From Pachyseris speciosa (taxonomy: Eukaryota > Cnidaria > Anthozoa > Scleractinia > Pachyseridae): DNA of 64,000 nt. Made by a program: the position numbers and the translations under genes. The notes beneath the pieces were generated by a model that worked only from the letters and a program-made list of their open reading frames with translations, did no database searches and was not told where the DNA came from. The stretch lies in assembly GCA_016490735.1 (NCBI GenBank), contig JAEMWC010000152.1, forward strand, positions 407,501 to 471,500. Direction: 5' to 3'. This document shows, piece by piece, positions 62,935 to 64,000 of this stretch. Within the stretch, counting starts at the first letter, position 1; each line of letters starts with the position of its first letter.

Positions 62935-63095
62935 ATTTGGGCGTGCGTGTGTTCTCTGATGACGCACGCATGGCACGGATGACGAGTTACGAGCCGCAGA
63001 TGAGTAACTTGACTAGTGTTCTTACCACGTTTTGAAGTCCTCCGTGCGTGCACAGTACACACACGCACGGCCAAATGGAATGTATTTGTTTTATA
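62935..63095. repeat. Foldback, GCCGTAGGCGAG / TTTTGACGTC family, diverged
   Basis: GTGCGTGTGTTCTCTGATGA pairs loosely with the complement near 63050-63075; the centre ACGAGCCGCAGATGAGTAAC resembles 30851-30870. Abuts the right end of the 61203 transposon. Confidence 0.5.
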
Positions 63096-63220
63096 CATTA
63101 TTTGTTTACACTTTCATCAGCTCGGCTGACAGGACATCATTCGTGCGTCTGTTGCACACTTCCCTAATTGTATAATTAACAATTATCCTGCAAAATCGCT
63201 GGAATATCGCCTGATACTTA

Positions 63221-63497
63221 AGCCTGGTTTTCATATGTCGGGAAAATCCCAGACGGTCGGGGATTTCACTATTTCCCGACCGTCCCAGATTTATGCTGAG
63301 ATAACGATCACCGCAGAAATCTGGGACGCATCGGCAAAATAGAAACCCTCCCGATTTTCCCGATTTGTCCCCGACCATCCAGACGATCGGGGATGTCTAC
63401 GATCTCCAGTTTTCATTAATCGGCATAATCTGGGACGGTCGGGAAACAGTGAAATCCCCGACCGTCTGGGATTTTCCCGACATATGAAAACCAGGCT
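63221..63497. mobile_element. MITE, AGCCTGGTTTTCATATGTCG family, copy 1
   Basis: Starts AGCCTGGTTTTCATATGTCG, ends with the complement, with ~80-bp arms. Flanked by TTA (63218-63220 and 63498-63500). A 3-bp TWA duplication is typical of PIF/Harbinger-type elements. Confidence 0.8.
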
Positions 63498-63500
63498 TTA

Positions 63501-63778
63501 AGCCTGGTTTTCATATGTCGGGAAAATCCCAGACGGTCGGGGATTTCACTGTTTCCCGACCGTCCCAGATTATGCCGATTAATGAAAACTGGAGATCGTA
63601 GACATCCCCGATCGTCTGGGATGGTCGGGGACAAATCGGGAAAATCGGGAAGGTTTCTATTTTGCCGATGCGTCCCAGATTTCTGCGGTGATCGTTATCT
63701 CGGCATAAATCTGGGACGGTCGGGAAATAGTGAAATCCCCGACCGTCTGGGATTTTCCCGACATATGAAAACCAGGCT
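63501..63778. mobile_element. Same MITE, copy 2 in reverse orientation
   Basis: Almost exact reverse complement of 63221-63497, separated by a single TTA. Together they make a ~557-bp near-perfect palindrome. Confidence 0.85.
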
Positions 63779-64000
63779 TTTTAGCTGTCGAGGCCGTACG
63801 CCGAGTTGGCGAAAAAATCAGAGGATTCTGCCAGATTGAGCAGATATATCCAGGTGTGCGTTTATCAAAACCCCGGAAAACATTTCGGGCCCCAGAAGTA
63901 TTTTTCTTTCAAGTCCTTTTCCTATCGATTGGTACTTGCTTTTTGGGCAAAATAGCGCAATGTATTTCTCATTTTTATAGCGAGCTTTGTTGAAAGATTA
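63779..64000. other. No gene recognised
   Basis: A CCGGAAAACATTTCGGGCCC block near 63870 resembles the element nested at 41190-41230. The next channel exon is not in this stretch. Confidence 0.35.

Overview
The window looks like nuclear DNA of an animal, most likely an anthozoan cnidarian such as a stony coral or sea anemone. Genes are split by GT-AG introns. Repeats dominate: inverted-repeat MITEs, degenerate Penelope-like (PLE) fragments with GIY-YIG ends, tRNA-like units, minisatellites. A P2X7-tail-like gene belongs to a group that, from memory, is amplified in cnidarians. Species cannot be settled from the sequence alone.

Layout. 1-5.7 kb: a large nested inverted repeat with AT-rich minisatellite arms, then a ~190-bp tandem repeat. 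6.0-7.2 kb (+): three exons of a P2X7 intracellular-tail-like protein. 8.3-11.2 kb (-): a six-exon uncharacterised gene that ends at a probable frameshift. 11.75-12.7 kb: two PLE tails head-to-head with hammerhead-like motifs. 13.0-14.9 kb (+): a 19-20 finger C2H2 zinc-finger gene. 15.6-23.8 kb: a MITE field with one tRNA-like gene. 23.9-56.6 kb (-): one gene whose 20 exons I could join by eye with every splice phase in register. It gives 826 codons with an N-terminal membrane segment, a chorein/RBG-like start and a VPS13-like C-terminal half. Its introns hold most of the repeats, including 14 tRNA-like genes in two opposing arrays of 242-bp units (32.8-36.2 kb), a large CAT-rich satellite and a 3.8-kb TTAA-flanked element. 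58.8-60.8 kb (+): the first two coding exons of a two-pore-domain potassium channel, split inside the first selectivity filter; the rest lies beyond the window. 61.2-63.8 kb: an internally deleted TA-flanked DDE transposon and a back-to-back MITE pair.

The VPS13-like gene and the channel gene are divergent, with start codons about 2.3 kb apart. I see no evidence that the window's genes work together; neighbours appear functionally unrelated. The most unusual items are the compact membrane-anchored VPS13-like protein, the inverted tRNA-like array, the PLE/hammerhead dimers, and MITE ends lying almost on splice donors.

Exon joins, splice sites and repeat boundaries were read by eye. No alignment, profile search or folding program was run, so family names rest on recognised motifs.
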